Assembly (NCBI GenBank): GCA_033220425.1
Contig: CM065647.1
Location: 4,402,001 to 4,466,000, forward strand
Direction: 5' to 3'
Length of the DNA stretch: 64,000 nucleotides
DNA from: Lepraria neglecta
Lineage: Eukaryota > Ascomycota > Lecanoromycetes > Lecanorales > Stereocaulaceae
The position numbers were made by a program, and so were the translations under genes. Of this stretch, positions 11,164 to 24,533 are shown in pieces. Numbering within the stretch: the first letter of the stretch is position 1; each line of letters opens with the position of its first letter. The notes beneath the pieces were generated by a model. It did no database searches, had not been told where the DNA came from, and saw only the letters and a program-made list of their open reading frames with translations.

Positions 11164-12036
11164 GAAAAGGTGAAACGAGTATGAAATGGGTGGCGATTGA
11201 TCTGTCGTTTCTGTGATGGAGCACAATGAGCACCAGATACGAAAAAGGCGGCTTATAGATCTGTGGAGAAGAATTGTTTTGAATGGGCCTTCTGGGACAG
11301 CGGTCTGTTTTGCATATTAATCGGTATATTAGTCCATAGCACATCGGAACAAAGGTTACAAAGAAGTCTGTACATAACAAGAAGACCGTTCTGTCTTGTG
11401 CATTGGAAACGAGTAAAAGCCCATTGTTCAGAATATAACTTTCCGCCTAAAGCCACACTAGTCAAGAGTGATAATGGATGGGGCGAATGTTTTACAATGC
11501 GATGTTTTTCTGCGCAACCACTCATTATTCTAGGGCCAGAAGGCGCTAAGCACTCGCATTGGCGGGAGTGCGACCAAGCAACGCCTTCTTCGTCAACGCC
11601 CTACGTACCTAACATCCCTCGCCTCCTGGATCCAGGAACACAAGATAGCCACTGTTGAGCAATACCGCTTCACTAAGCTTCATCTTTCACTCGTTCTGCT
11701 GCTTCATTTACCGCACCATCTTGCAGAGCCAACATTGAGGTACCGCGAACCAGATGCAACCTCCCGGCGGCTACGGAGTCCACCAGTTCACAGCCCCCGG
11801 ATCTACTAGCTCAGCATTGTCTTGCGCCAGTCTTTCCACATAAAGGATATCTAATCCTATTAATGCACGTACACAGTTCTAGAACCGGGCTGTCTTAGAT
11901 GGATACTGACTCGTTGTGTTGTTCCGGCAGATATCAACAAATCACATCCCACCGTGCCACTAGACGAACCTCAGATCAAACCAGCCTCCGCCGCACCCAC
12001 CTCTAAGCTACCTGCATCACACACCTTCGCAATATA
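11164..12036. other. Intergenic region and SR-kinase 5' leader with a possible uORF
   Basis: The first 500 bases show no gene. An ATG at 11752 opens a 29-codon frame (MQPPGGYGVHQFTAPG...) that ends in TAA near 11840. A plausible leader intron follows, with an acceptor TTCCGGCAG at about 11930. This would give the kinase mRNA an upstream open reading frame. The leader also reads openly in one frame just before 12037, so a separate tiny gene cannot be excluded. Confidence 0.35.
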
Positions 12037-14090
<2,054 letters not shown>

Positions 14091-14696
14091 TAGAGCACCT
14101 GTTTTCAATCAGTGCGTCGCTGTAGTGGCTGTGTACTCCTCACATTTTGTCATTCATTACATAACGAGCTCGGGTTTGGGTATGGAAGGGTCAGCATTGA
14201 GAAAGGCTGGGTGGGATGCGAATCCTAGATGATGGTGGTTGATAGGCGCGGTAGCGGTGGTACATCTTCTTATCCTATAGATGTGGGATATGTTTGGCCT
14301 ATGGTCCTACGTATGTGTTACGAATTGAACAATGCATGCATGGCTTCATTGTACCTATTTTATCTGGATACGATGAGGGTGGTTGCATAAAGGGCTGGGG
14401 TTTTAGTAGAGCTATGCTCGTGGACATTGGCAACACTAGTACGGTGTAGATGTGGTATTGTAGAAACCTCATGTTATGACTTATGAAGGATTACGTTCTT
14501 GTAGCTAGTGAAGGTGCATACGCCCGTAGTAAGCTAGTGCTCGCCCGACACCATCCCTCATCCACATTCATTCACACCTACAAATCTCCAAAGGTTTATT
14601 TAACCAATCTCTACCTCCCTGAATCTGTACAAAATGCCACCAGCAAGTCCATCTCTTTCCCCCGCCTGCTATGTCTGACTAAGTCCTTCCACAGCC
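14091..14696. other. Intergenic region between SR kinase and zinc-finger gene
   Basis: This holds the 3' flank of the kinase and the promoter and leader of the zinc-finger gene. A short upstream frame starting at the ATG near 14632 (MPPASPSLSPACYV) ends before the main ATG at 14697. Nothing else is recognisable. Confidence 0.4.
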
Positions 14697-16172
14697 ATGG
14701 GCAACCAACCCAGCTCCGAAAGTACGTATGCTCTTGCCTTTCTTCTCTTCTTTTCTTTTCGCCATGTACGTAGTCCTCGCTGCAGTCGTCAGGATGTCTT
14801 CTTCTTCATCCGTACACTTTCGTCTACAGCAATATTTCAAGCACAGACTTTTGTACCGTCCCCATCATCCAGCAGTGTTCGACGGCCATAAAATACATCA
14901 TATCGTTATGCAACAGCCTTCTCCCCCGAAAACGCGTGAACCTTCACTGGAAAGCCCCAACAGTGCCGTGCTTGGATTAGCTGGTGATAGATCTGACGAC
15001 GCTGGACCTGCCAACGCTGGACCTGCCAACGCTCAACATGCCACTACTCAATATGCCACCACTCAACGTCAATCTGCCAAATTCCGATCTCTTAACTTCC
15101 AACCTGCCATTTGTCAACCTGCCAACGACCATTTTGCCGATTTTAAATCTGCCAATTCCCAACCTTACAACGTCCGATTCGAACCTGCCAAAGTTCAGGC
15201 TGTCGAAGCTGCAGGAAGGCCTAGGGTCTCAATGCAAAGCGTTAAGCAGCGGCTTATTCATGAAGTCCCTGCCAACGCCAAAACTGCCGCCTGGCTCTCC
15301 GTTAAATCCAACAACATTGAGCCTAACAACGCTGAACTTAACAACACCGAATCCGATCCTAACATCCGTGCTGTTTCTGACGTCGATAATGTTTCTGATG
15401 CTGGCGTTGTTTCTGGCACTGGCGTTGAAATGTACAAGGGATCTGACAACGAATGAGCAGACAGAATCCGCACGCGAAGCACGCAAGTCCTTTTACTGCG
15501 ACTTGTGCCAGAAGGGGTACAGTAGGGTCAATGAGTTCGAGGCGCATGAGGGAAGTTATGATCATCAGCACAAGAAGGTTAGTAAATAACCCATTGCTCA
15601 TTCGAGAAAGCGTCAAGTTCCCTCGGTATAGTGTATGTAATCTGTTGTTTATGGAGACGAATCAGCAGCGTCAAGTTTGCTACGTTTCTTCTTGGAGCTT
15701 TCTTTCCACTTTCCTTCGCACTGTTGCAACCTCTTTCATCTTCAGACTTCCGCAGCATCCCACTTCTATAGACGTTTGCTTATCTACATTACGACGTATA
15801 CTCACCGCGCGCCCTTCACAGCGCCTCAAAGAGATGAAACAAATGTCCCGCGACCCTCGAGCGGCCGACAAAGCCCGCAAAGCCGAACGACGCGCTGACG
15901 AGAAGTCAGGTGCTATCACCATAAAGCCACTATCTCTTGCCTCATCAGATACCAAGCCCTCGAGCGGTTTCAAGAAGAGAGGCTTCAAGAATGCTTTTGG
16001 GAGCGTTGATGATGAGGAGAAGGATGAGAAAAGGGGGTTGAAAACGGAGGTGAAGGTTGAAGGGTTCAATGTGCGGGAGCAGGAGGCGGAGAGTGAGAGT
16101 GATGACGATTATGACAGGTATGACCCCAGGAGGCCGACAGGGTGTGGGGAGGGATGTCCTGGGAGGGGTTGA
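14697..16172 (+). CDS. C2H2 zinc-finger protein with conserved finger-plus-basic-helix core; middle of model uncertain
   Basis: Exon 1 (14697-14721) encodes MGNQPSSE. A conserved core follows: TESAREARKSFYCDLCQKGY, a C2H2 finger completed by HEGSYDHQHKK, an intron at 15578-15821 (244 nt), then RLKEMKQMSRDPRAADKARK and GFKKRGFKNAF, ending with YDPRRPTGCGEGCPGRG at 16172. This layout matches a widespread fungal family of single-finger proteins that are probably nuclear; their function is not known to me. The region between exon 1 and the finger is odd. A frame from about 14873 ends at a TGA at 15454-15456, just before the finger, while a second overlapping open frame from 14984 leads into it. 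Either an intron lies in this repeat or a small insertion has shifted the frame. Confidence 0.7.
14996..15400. repeat. Decayed 15-bp minisatellite inside the zinc-finger gene
   Basis: Imperfect copies of a 15-base unit close to CCTGCCAACGCTGGA follow one another, most clearly at 15006-15075, and drift into variants such as CTGCCATTTGTCAA further on. Because the unit length is a multiple of three, two reading frames stay open across it, one rich in Ala/Asn/Gln and one rich in Leu/Pro/Asn. Confidence 0.7.
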
Positions 16173-18695
16173 GGTAGCAGGTAGGAGACAGGATAATGGA
16201 GAGAGATTTACTCAACAGTCTTGTGGCACGTTGCCCTTCACCGGGGCGAAATATGATCCCATAACATTCGGACTCATCAACTTAGTACATACTAGAAGAA
16301 ACACCCCTTCCCTTTGTACCACTTCCTTCAGCTCCTCTGCTGCCTTGCCTATCTCCCCGTATATACCAAGCGAAACCAGGACATCATCAGCATCGCCTCC
16401 AACCCTCAGCAGAAAACATGGATACCCACTCAACCACCTCACACGACAACAAAAAACGCCTCAAGGGGGATGACTTAATTCAGTGCTCTCCTCTGCATCA
16501 AGTCTCCTCTCATTGTTGCTTTCTGTTCCAGATTCCAGATCACCACCAGCACCATCGTTGCTGATTGGTAGGAGCGCTATCGGCGCTTCCCTTTCCATTG
16601 ACAGGACAAACGACACCGTGTCGATGACCACGACTTCGGTTGCCTGGTCAGCATTGAATTTATCGGCAGTGGGGCTCGAAGTTTGGAATAGTTGGGCAAT
16701 GGCCTTGTCGCTGCCCACCCAATAGATTTCGCAGACAACCCAGGAATGCGTAGATGCATAAGGTCAAGTGTCACGAGCCAGTACATGACACGCTAGGAAC
16801 ATTAATCTGGCCTCAAGGCGGAGAGCATTGAATAGCAGAAGCAATAAAGTTGAGCAATTGATTAACATTAAGTCTAATCATTTAGAAATGCGGGGCTTGG
16901 ATATTGCATAATGGCAATCATGAGCCACAAGAAGTCTGTGCTGGCGTTGAGAGGCTGTTGTGACGCAAAAAGGGCTAGTTATAACATTGTGTGAAAAGGT
17001 ATTCAAAGTAGGTGATTCTCACACTAGCATCACGTAGTCCTCATACGGACTTAGGTCTGTGATGTCTTGGCATCGGTATATCGCCTAAATTAACCTCTAC
17101 CACCATCGTCCGCTGTTGAAGAGGTGAATCTATAGTTCTTTTGCATTCGTCCCATCCTATTACGGTCCATCACGGCAGAGTGCCTTCAGGACGCGGAAAG
17201 CAAGGCGTACTACGATTTCAGGGATCTAGTGGCAAGAATAAAGGAAGACCAATTGCCTAGCCAACGATAAGATGTCTGCTTTGCTGCCGGAATCACAAGG
17301 TGCAGCTGGAAGGTCAAATTAAGCAAGACAACGGGGTGCAAGAGTATCATAACCGGAAATGGTGTCTCCATAAGTCACCGATCTATTACTTAGTAACGAG
17401 CTTCGTTCAGACGATTGGCAAAGTGCTGGTAATGGTATGATAGGCAGACTCATGCTGTTAATAAGGCAAGTCTATGTTAAAGGCTCTGAACATTGCTTAT
17501 TGTCTGTAATTAAGCAATGGGTTTCTTTGTCCTTCTAAGTTGTGTTATTCATTTAGAACCTGAGCAGCCTACCTTTCCTCCGAGTTGTTTGATCCTTGCA
17601 TGGCTTCCTTAAAATCTTCAAAGATTACGTGGTTTTTATCCGCTCAACATTTATGTTGACTTTAACAATGGGCAAAGCATAGGGAATCAAGGCTGTTCCT
17701 AAGCTTTTGTAGAATTTGTACTGTTCATGCTATTGTTCTCTCTTTGCTGAACATTTCCCCGCTTGAAGATGAGCCATTGTTCAAAGGAATATCGGTCACG
17801 ATTTTGTTCTGAGCAACCAGACTCGGAATTTAGAAAGGGAAACGTCGCCAAGACTCAAGACATCACAGATGGTAACTACGCTCCTCAAACAACTTTATTC
17901 CGAAGCTGGTCTTCAACATTGCCTCATGACGTTACCGGTAATGGCCTAAAAGTATTCCGCAAGGACCAATTACCACCTCATCAACCTCAACGAGACGACC
18001 GTCTCAGCAAGCGGACGTGAGCTAGCCTAGCCCAACAAAGACCAGTTACGCACGTAGCATAATTCACAAAAGCACGATTGCCACCAGCTCGCTCACGCAA
18101 GCGGTCACGATGAAGCCACGTCCTGCCTCAGCACTCTCCACCACCCATTCCTATCCACCACCCCATGGCAATCAACCTTCCCAGCCATCTTCACCAAGCC
18201 CCGAAGCACCGGAACATCGACCATGCCTCCCGCAATGCCGCCCAAGATGGACGACATCAAGGGCGCCACGGTCTGGGGACAGCTCCGCGAAGGCGAAAGA
18301 CAACCGCGGCCACTAAGATCGGTTAAAAGGATACGGAGAAAGCGAAGAGGGTGAGCGTTTGTCGAACGTCGAAACACTATGGGGTAATACCTAAGGTCTG
18401 TGCAGTATCCGGATTACCATGACGAGGAGAGTGCGGTCAGCGGGGAGTCTGCAGGGAAGGAAGCGTTGAGGTGACCGAGCGAGATAAAGGTTGTCGGCGC
18501 AGTGAAAGGGAATAATCAGACACAAATTTTCACAGAACGACAACAATTTTTGATCGATTGCCACGAGGCCTAGAACAGAGCTGTAATAAGCAACGTCGCA
18601 TTCGATTTAGAATCTTGCTAAAGAAGTGCGAAAATTCCATTACTGCCTTCTCCCATCTCTCCATCTATTAAGCTTCAGATCCTTCGGAACCCTCT
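16173..18695. other. Gene-poor stretch
   Basis: Minus-strand frames at 16718-16461 and 16442-16212 lie close together but show no domain or joining splice signals. From about 16800 to 17760 the sequence is AT-richer with no open frame over 70 codons. A short plus-strand frame near 18219 (MPPAMPPKMDDIKGATVWG) looks protein-like but is too short and isolated to call. Confidence 0.4.
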
Positions 18696-19215
18696 TCAAC
18701 CAACGAAAATCAAGACTTTGTCCCCCTCCTTCTCCTCCTTCTTCTCCTCCGCTTTCGAATTTGTTGTTCCTTGTCCAAGACCTTCCGCATCGCTTTCTAT
18801 GGCAGCCCTTCCTTCAACTTCCGCTTCCGCATTCGGTGTCTCTCGACCAGCACTCCCTGTACTGGATGTCGATGCGTTGTATCCCTCATCCAAGACCGCC
18901 TTCATCATCCAAAAGTCCGAGATCTGACTTGACGTTAGCCGAATACCTCTAAGCCCTTGCAACCATGTTGCCGCCTACCCAGTCACAAAACCAGGCCCTC
19001 TGCCACCCAAAAGCGGTAATCAAGCCCCTAGGCTTCGTGGCTACCTCTTCTGGGATCTCAAAGTCCTTCAGGCATACCTGGACTCGCGCTTGAAGCGTTT
19101 GGAGATCTGGTCCGGTGATATTTTTCCGAGCAGCTAGTAGACGTGTTGCTATCTCCACGGCTAGCTTTTGGTTGGGAGTCAAGCGCTCATAATGGGGTTG
19201 GTTATTGCTTGACAT
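18696..19215 (-). CDS. Small hypothetical protein, two exons
   Basis: Exon 1 starts at the ATG at 19215 (MSSNNQPHYERLTPNQK) and runs to about residue 84. A weak intron (GTTGCA donor, GCTAAC branch site, TCAG acceptor, about 45 nt, close to 18969-18924) would join in frame to ISDFWMMKAVLDEGYNAST and an acidic, Ala/Glu-rich tail ending at 18696. The result is about 160 residues with no signal peptide, membrane helix or known domain. Without the intron the two open frames would be separate and overlapping. I do not recognise the family; it may be restricted to close relatives. Confidence 0.4.
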
Positions 19216-19699
19216 GGCTGGTTTTTTTTGCCTTCTTTGAAAAGGTATTTGGGTGAGGATGGTGGAAGGGGAAGTTGGTTGGGGTGGTGATGATGGGTTG
19301 GTTTTGATGGGGATATATATGGGGAGGTAGGCAAGGCGGCAGAGGGGGTGAAGGGGATGGGAGAAAGGGAGAGGGGTGTTTGCTGTTTGTATGGGGAGAA
19401 AGGAGGGTGTTTGTAGTAAGTGCTACCTTTATCTGTCCGAGTGTTACGGAAATTGAAAGAACCAGGAAGACGCTTCCCTTGAATGGGGTGCATCTTCTTG
19501 TCCAAGTCGACCGATTTTACCTTCTGTGTCTCCTCATCTGCATGGAGCCTAACGAGCGATTCTAGAAAGATCCTTAACCAGGGGAATGCCACCCATCACC
19601 CTCTGCTTTAGCTAATCAGATTTAGTCAGAAGACCTGCACCAAGCCCCAAAGGCGAAGAAAAATAACACCATTCTCAAACAGCAGGCGGATGGGGTACC

Positions 19700-20198
19700 T
19701 CAAGCCCAAAAAACCACCTTAGCATCCGGCAGTGGCTCGCCAAAACAGTACTCCAAAACATTTCTCCCCGAGTAAAAACCCTCTAGCTTCTCAATCCCCA
19801 TCAGTCATCAGTTCAAATCCCTAAAACCAAAAAAGACAAGAATTTTCAGCACTCACCCACGAATCAACGCACTCAACAGGCATACCGTGCCCCACCATAT
19901 AGTTCCCTAACTCCCAATAATCTGAAGTATATCTCTCGCACTCCATAGGAATTGGCGGCACCTTTCCGAAGGCAAAGCAGAGTTCGATTTGAGTGCCTGT
20001 ATGGGAGGGTGTGGGTGTGGTGCGCGCGATTAGGCGACGGCAGGCTATTTTTATGGCGAAGGTTGAGGTGGTTTGCGTTGGGGCGTTGGGGGGGAGGGCG
20101 GGAAGGGGTTTGTTGACGTTGATATTGGGGGGTAGGGAGGTGGTGTTCATGTTGGAGGAAGTGTGGATCTTGTTGGAGGAACAGTATGATGTGGGCAT
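19700..20198 (-). CDS. Small hypothetical protein, two exons
   Basis: Exon 1 (20198-19857) and exon 2 (19789-19700) are joined by a 67-nt intron with a consensus GTGAGT donor. They give 143 residues in a single frame. The N-terminus is Asn/Pro/Thr-rich and disordered. The C-terminal half looks folded (IELCFAFGKVPPIPMECERY, then after the splice KLEGFYSGRNVLEYCFGEP and PDAKVVFWA). Preservation of the frame across the splice supports a real gene. There is no signal peptide and I do not recognise the family. Confidence 0.5.
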
Positions 20199-20514
20199 TT
20201 CTGTGGAAGGTCATGTAGTATAGGAAATTTCCCCTCCTTTTGACACTTTGTAAGAGATATTCAAAACAATCACGAGATATTTTTGAAATGTAGATATACC
20301 GAATGTGGGTCAGCCTGCTTCGGGAAGTAACCTTGGTCGATGTTTCTCGCGAGAAGAAGCAGATATCTATTTGACACGGTTTCTCATTTCACGAAAACCG
20401 AAGAGGCATGAAGGACGTCGACGATAACGAAGCTCTTCGTCTTACTTTCCTCCCGTCTCTCGTCTTGAACGTTGATCATTCTTATTAGTTGACACTATGT
20501 CAGTACAGGTTGAT

Positions 20515-21171
20515 TCATATCGAAGCTGTGTTGCCGAAGAAATCAGAAACCGGCCCTTCTCCAGACGGCTCAGGCGACTCCTTGGTGTCACTCTGCCCAT
20601 CATCCTGTACACTCTGCTCTTCGCTCTCTTCGCTCTCGGACTCCGTCATCGTCCCCTGCCTTGGCGTTCTTCCAGCCCACTGCATCAATCCCTCCAAAAG
20701 GGCTTTTACAATGTGGAAGCTGTTCATCCAGAAGTGGGTTTGGTCATTGCTCCATCCTTCTTCGCAGTGCATCAAATTGATAACAGTCCGGAAAACTTGA
20801 TTGTCGAACCACTCAGCCCGGGTCTTTTCCCCAATATGGGGAACGCCTTCTAAGTCCTTGAAGTGGGCTGCGATGCTCTTGGCGAGTTTCAAGCCATAAA
20901 TTCTTGCTGAACTTGAATCGGTGTCATCGAAAACTCCAGCCCCCGGTATACCGTATTTGCAGACGAAGAAACGAGTGACAATCAAAACGGCGACATAGTC
21001 GGGTATGTACAGTGGGCGTTCGGATGGATATTCGTCGGTTGGTTGCGGTCTAGTTGGGGACGGCGGCATTTCCAGCAAGATGTTCCGTAGTTCGGTGAAT
21101 GTGGGCGATGAGGGTGTGCTCTCCATGACTGCATAAAGCACAGGCTCAGCAGCTTTGTAGTCTTTAAACAA
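20515..21171 (-). CDS. Hypothetical protein with acidic Ser/Glu-rich tail
   Basis: This open frame encodes 218 residues from the first ATG at 21171. The same frame stays open upstream to about 21316 without an ATG, and that stretch reads protein-like (LFVDAKLIRSSVCF), so an upstream exon is likely. The body (YIPDYVAVLIVTRFFVCKYG, LAKSIAAHFKDLEG, FRTVINLMHCEEGW) looks globular and somewhat like the region after the fold in fungal BTB-type proteins, but I cannot identify a BTB core. The tail is a low-complexity acidic stretch (ESESEESEEQSV). Confidence 0.45.
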   Translation of the reverse strand: MFKDYKAAEPVLYAVMESTPSSPTFTELRNILLEMPPSPTRPQPTDEYPSERPLYIPDYVAVLIVTRFFVCKYGIPGAGVFDDTDSSSARIYGLKLAKSIAAHFKDLEGVPHIGEKTRAEWFDNQVFRTVINLMHCEEGWSNDQTHFWMNSFHIVKALLEGLMQWAGRTPRQGTMTESESEESEEQSVQDDGQSDTKESPEPSGEGPVSDFFGNTASI

Positions 21172-21563
21172 ATGGGCAAATGTGATGTACTCAAGAACTG
21201 AAATGATCGAGGTCTTGCTGGCCCAAGGAAAGTTTTGTTCCTTACCATGAAAATATGACGGAATAATGAAGCAAACACTGGACCTGATGAGTTTGGCATC
21301 AACGAAAAGTCTTTAAATACACTACTAATTCTCGGCCGCACTGCCCGTTGGCTTTCTCGTGTCCGCTGTGATCTCCACGATAAGTCGTGAATTGTTGGGC
21401 ACTCAGAGAACTAGAAGACTGAAGTTACGGAGGGTCGCGGAGCAAACATGACCAAGGTCATTGAAAATACTGTGAGATCTCTGGGCTCTTCCCAAAATCA
21501 AGCTGGAAACCTCCAACCCAAGAAGCTTCAAAAGGCAGCTACTTCCCTTCAACATCCCTCTCC

Positions 21564-21860
21564 ATGGACGGCAATCATCAGCTTCGTATCTTCCCTCACG
21601 TCATAATCAGACTCATATCTAAGCTCCGGTTCAACATCATAGACGAGGCCGCGACGCTGATTAGCAACTACAACGATGATCTACCAAAGCCCGGAACAAA
21701 AGGCCAGCGTAGGCAGATAAATCGAGAAATTTTCCATAGAGACTGGGAGGGTTTTCAGAGTATTATGATGGAACAATTCGGATGGAGCAACGAAACAAAC
21801 GATCAGTTCCTGGAGCTGTACTGGTGGTTGACTGCGCGGCTCCAGAGTGAGGTGAACTGA
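21564..21860 (+). CDS. Small hypothetical protein
   Basis: This is a 98-codon frame with ATG in a CCATGG context. The composition looks globular (HRDWEGFQSIMMEQFGW, then FLELYWWLTARL). There is no signal peptide and no recognised domain. It could be a small gene or a remnant; only its coding-like composition supports it. Confidence 0.35.
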   Translation: MDGNHQLRIFPHVIIRLISKLRFNIIDEAATLISNYNDDLPKPGTKGQRRQINREIFHRDWEGFQSIMMEQFGWSNETNDQFLELYWWLTARLQSEVN

Positions 21861-22646
21861 ATTATCAATGTGGATAGAGAGCGCAGATCGAAACGGCCGT
21901 TGGATATGACTGTCGGAGCGGGGGCCGGGATGTGTGCGTCCTGTGGGGCTGTCAGAGTAGAACCTATGGATTTAAGCACACTGACGAATTACCGTCCGGG
22001 TTAGGAACCCAAGGCACGTAGCAGAAAATGGGGATGCATTCAGTTGAAGAGCGTCCTCTGAAGATCGTGTCAATCTCATGTTTAGCTAGAGCCTGAGAAT
22101 CAGAGGCTGAACAGGTCTGAGTGTCACATTGGTGGCGGACTTGGTGATGATGATGGTGTACATGGCGAGTTTGAGGGGGATGTGGCCATGCATATGAGTT
22201 CTGCGTTGCGATTTGGAGTCGGAGTTGGGTCCATTGGAGGTGGAGAGGAGTTTACTATAGTGTGTTTAATGGGGAAATAACTAGGACGTTGTGCAATTCG
22301 ACGTACCGATGAGTAAAGAAAGTGGTATAACGCTGGCGGTGCGAACGCGTAGATAGTTAATCTTTGGGGAAGAAGAGCTAGAAGACGGCGCAGACGAAGG
22401 GCTAGTAGCCGTTACTTTGGTCCGTATGGTGCGAAGGTGGAGCTGAGAATGCGTCGATACCAGCTCGAGCAGATGTAGTAATGGTAGATATTATGGGTAA
22501 GAAAAGCGAGAAAGATGCAGTATTGACGGGTCGCAGACCACAGAGTTGGAGGAATGAGAGGCAAGTAGCCGGACAAGAACTCTGTTTGTAGAGGTCGCAG
22601 ACCGAAGAAGTGTGAGAAAGGTGTGGTGTATGTACAAGGATTATTC
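21861..22646. other. Intergenic region downstream of GatA
   Basis: Nothing recognisable. It holds the 3' flank of the GatA gene on the minus strand and the 3' flank of the small plus-strand frame. Confidence 0.4.
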
Positions 22647-24341
22647 CTACAGTGACTCTATAACCCATGCCATGTCGAACACCAGGTCGTCGTCCCCATA
22701 TTGTGCCACGATCTGCATGCCCACAGTATTTGGTTCTTTCAAATCTTGACTACCACCGTCCGAAACCGATACGGGCACACTCATTGAAGGCAAGCCTGCC
22801 AGACTTGCAGGCACCGTCAATACATCTGCACTGTAAGCTTGTAATGGATCCGCTTTGTCGAGAGAACTAATCGTCGGTGGCAGAGACTGCGCTGTAGGAG
22901 TCAGGATAATGTCAACTTGTCCTTCCTGTGATGATTGACCTTGATGTGGTAGAAGAGGATGCCGTAGCGCAAAAGCATTGTTGAAATCCCCCTGGACCAG
23001 CCTGCGCACTTTCTGAGCTTTGATGAAGTAGTTGTCGATGGCTGCAGCGCTCAAGCTGTAGGAACCGAGAAGTATCCTCCTCTTCACCTCGTCTCCAAGG
23101 CCGGCTCCCCGAGTAGCGGCGAACAGCACATTGTCGGTGCCTTCGCGGTCAGCAGACTTGTTGCCATACCGGATGCCATCATATTTGGCTAGGTTTGAGG
23201 AGGCCTCTGCTGGTGCAAGAATGTAGTATGCTGCGAGAGCCATTTTAGTGGCCGGTAGAGACAGCACGTGAATTGTATGCCCCAATTCCCGAAGCTTTTG
23301 CAGTGTCTTCAGCCACGCTTCCCTGACGATCGGCTGCAGCTCTTCAGTGTTGTACTCTCTTGGTACCCCTATGCGTAGCGAGGGCGAAGAACTGCGTTGT
23401 AGCTTCGCTCTACGGTTCGTCACATGTTTGTCTATTTTCAAGCGAGTGCTGGTTGGTAATGAAGTAGGGTCTCGAGGATCATATCCTTTAATGGCATCTG
23501 AAAGGTCGGTCAGATCGAATGAAGATGCCAAAGGACGTGCTGGTCTCACCAAAGACACTCCGCGCGATTGAGCTATTCTTGGCTAACACGCCGACAGTGT
23601 CCAAGGAGTTCGCATATGCTACCACGCCCCAGCGGGATACCAGTCCGTATGACGGTTTGAAGCCCACTATTCCGGTGTACGCAGCTGGGAGTCGTACAGA
23701 TCCTCCGGTGTCTGTGCCAAGTGCCCTGATACGATAAGCCAAAGTTTCGCTCTTTCATGCTCCAGAACCTACACATCACATTGCCCAGTAGCCACAGCTA
23801 CAGCGCTTCCACCGGAGCTTCCTCCAGCAGATAGGGCATCCCCGTTCTGAGTGTATATGTTCTTGACGGCTTCATAGATAGAATTGGTCGAATGAGACCT
23901 ATGATGTCTATCAATTTTGATACTCGCAGCAGTAGAAGGACTGAAAATATACCCCATGCCAAACTCATCCAGATTGGTCTTCCCTGCGATCAATGCTCCA
24001 GCGGCCTTGAGCTTCTCCACGATTGTGGCCGGATACGGACTATGAAAGCCATTGAGAATTGCCGATGAGCATGTTGTTGGCTCTTCCGTCGTACAGATGT
24101 TGTCCTTGATAGCTATCAGTTGGCCGTCAATGGGGGACTTTCCGCGTCCTAGAGCAAAATTAGTCATCGTTCAAATTCGATTTCCTAGTCCGTGTAGCTC
24201 ACCTTCTTTGCTCCTCTCATCAGCGGCCTGTAAGTCTTGCTGGAAAAGAGCTACATCCTTGGGAGCAGCCACGAAGGCAGTGAGGAGCTTGTGGGTGTGC
24301 TGGTTGGCAAAGCATCTCTCAGCTTTTCGCAGCAGCGACAT
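22647..24341 (-). CDS. HER2: Mitochondrial glutamyl-tRNA(Gln) amidotransferase subunit A
   Basis: Five exons (24341-24203, 24148-23953, 23898-23773, 23725-23550, 23497-22647) with introns of 47-54 nt give 495 residues in frame. This is the GatA/Her2 subunit of the mitochondrial GatFAB-type complex: it hydrolyses glutamine and supplies ammonia to convert Glu-tRNA(Gln) to Gln-tRNA(Gln). The amidase-signature triad is complete: Lys61 in LIAIKDNIC, cis-Ser139 in [13 protein letters not shown] and nucleophile Ser163 in [18 protein letters not shown]. The start ([15 protein letters not shown]) matches the usual fungal N-terminus. It is divergently paired with the phosphoesterase gene at 24534, only 192 bp away. 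Confidence 0.95.
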
Positions 24342-24533
24342 GTACCTTTCTCAACCATGAATTTGAGAAAGAGGAGACCGATTTCGCGACCTTTGTTCGC
24401 GTCGCTTAGACGACGGCTGTTGGTCTCGCCGGCGCCAACTCTGTGTACGTCATAGGATTAACAGCTGTAGCCTGAATCTTACCATCGAAGGTTGTAGCTT
24501 ACTTCTAATTCCTTGATTATACGGACCTTCCCT
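24342..24533. promoter_or_regulatory. Short bidirectional promoter between GatA and phosphoesterase genes
   Basis: Only 192 bases separate the two divergent start codons, so both promoters and leaders must share this interval. No clear TATA box is visible. Confidence 0.5.

Noticed and set aside
18105-18377. Minus-strand 90-codon frame and plus-strand frame at 18110-18316
   Set aside because: They are mutual antisense shadows without domain or splice support; the short MPPAMPPKMDDIKG stretch alone is too weak.
19179-19592. 137-codon minus-strand frame upstream of the small gene at 18696-19215
   Set aside because: It is Pro/His/Tyr low complexity from a pyrimidine-rich strand and overlaps the better-supported start at 19215.
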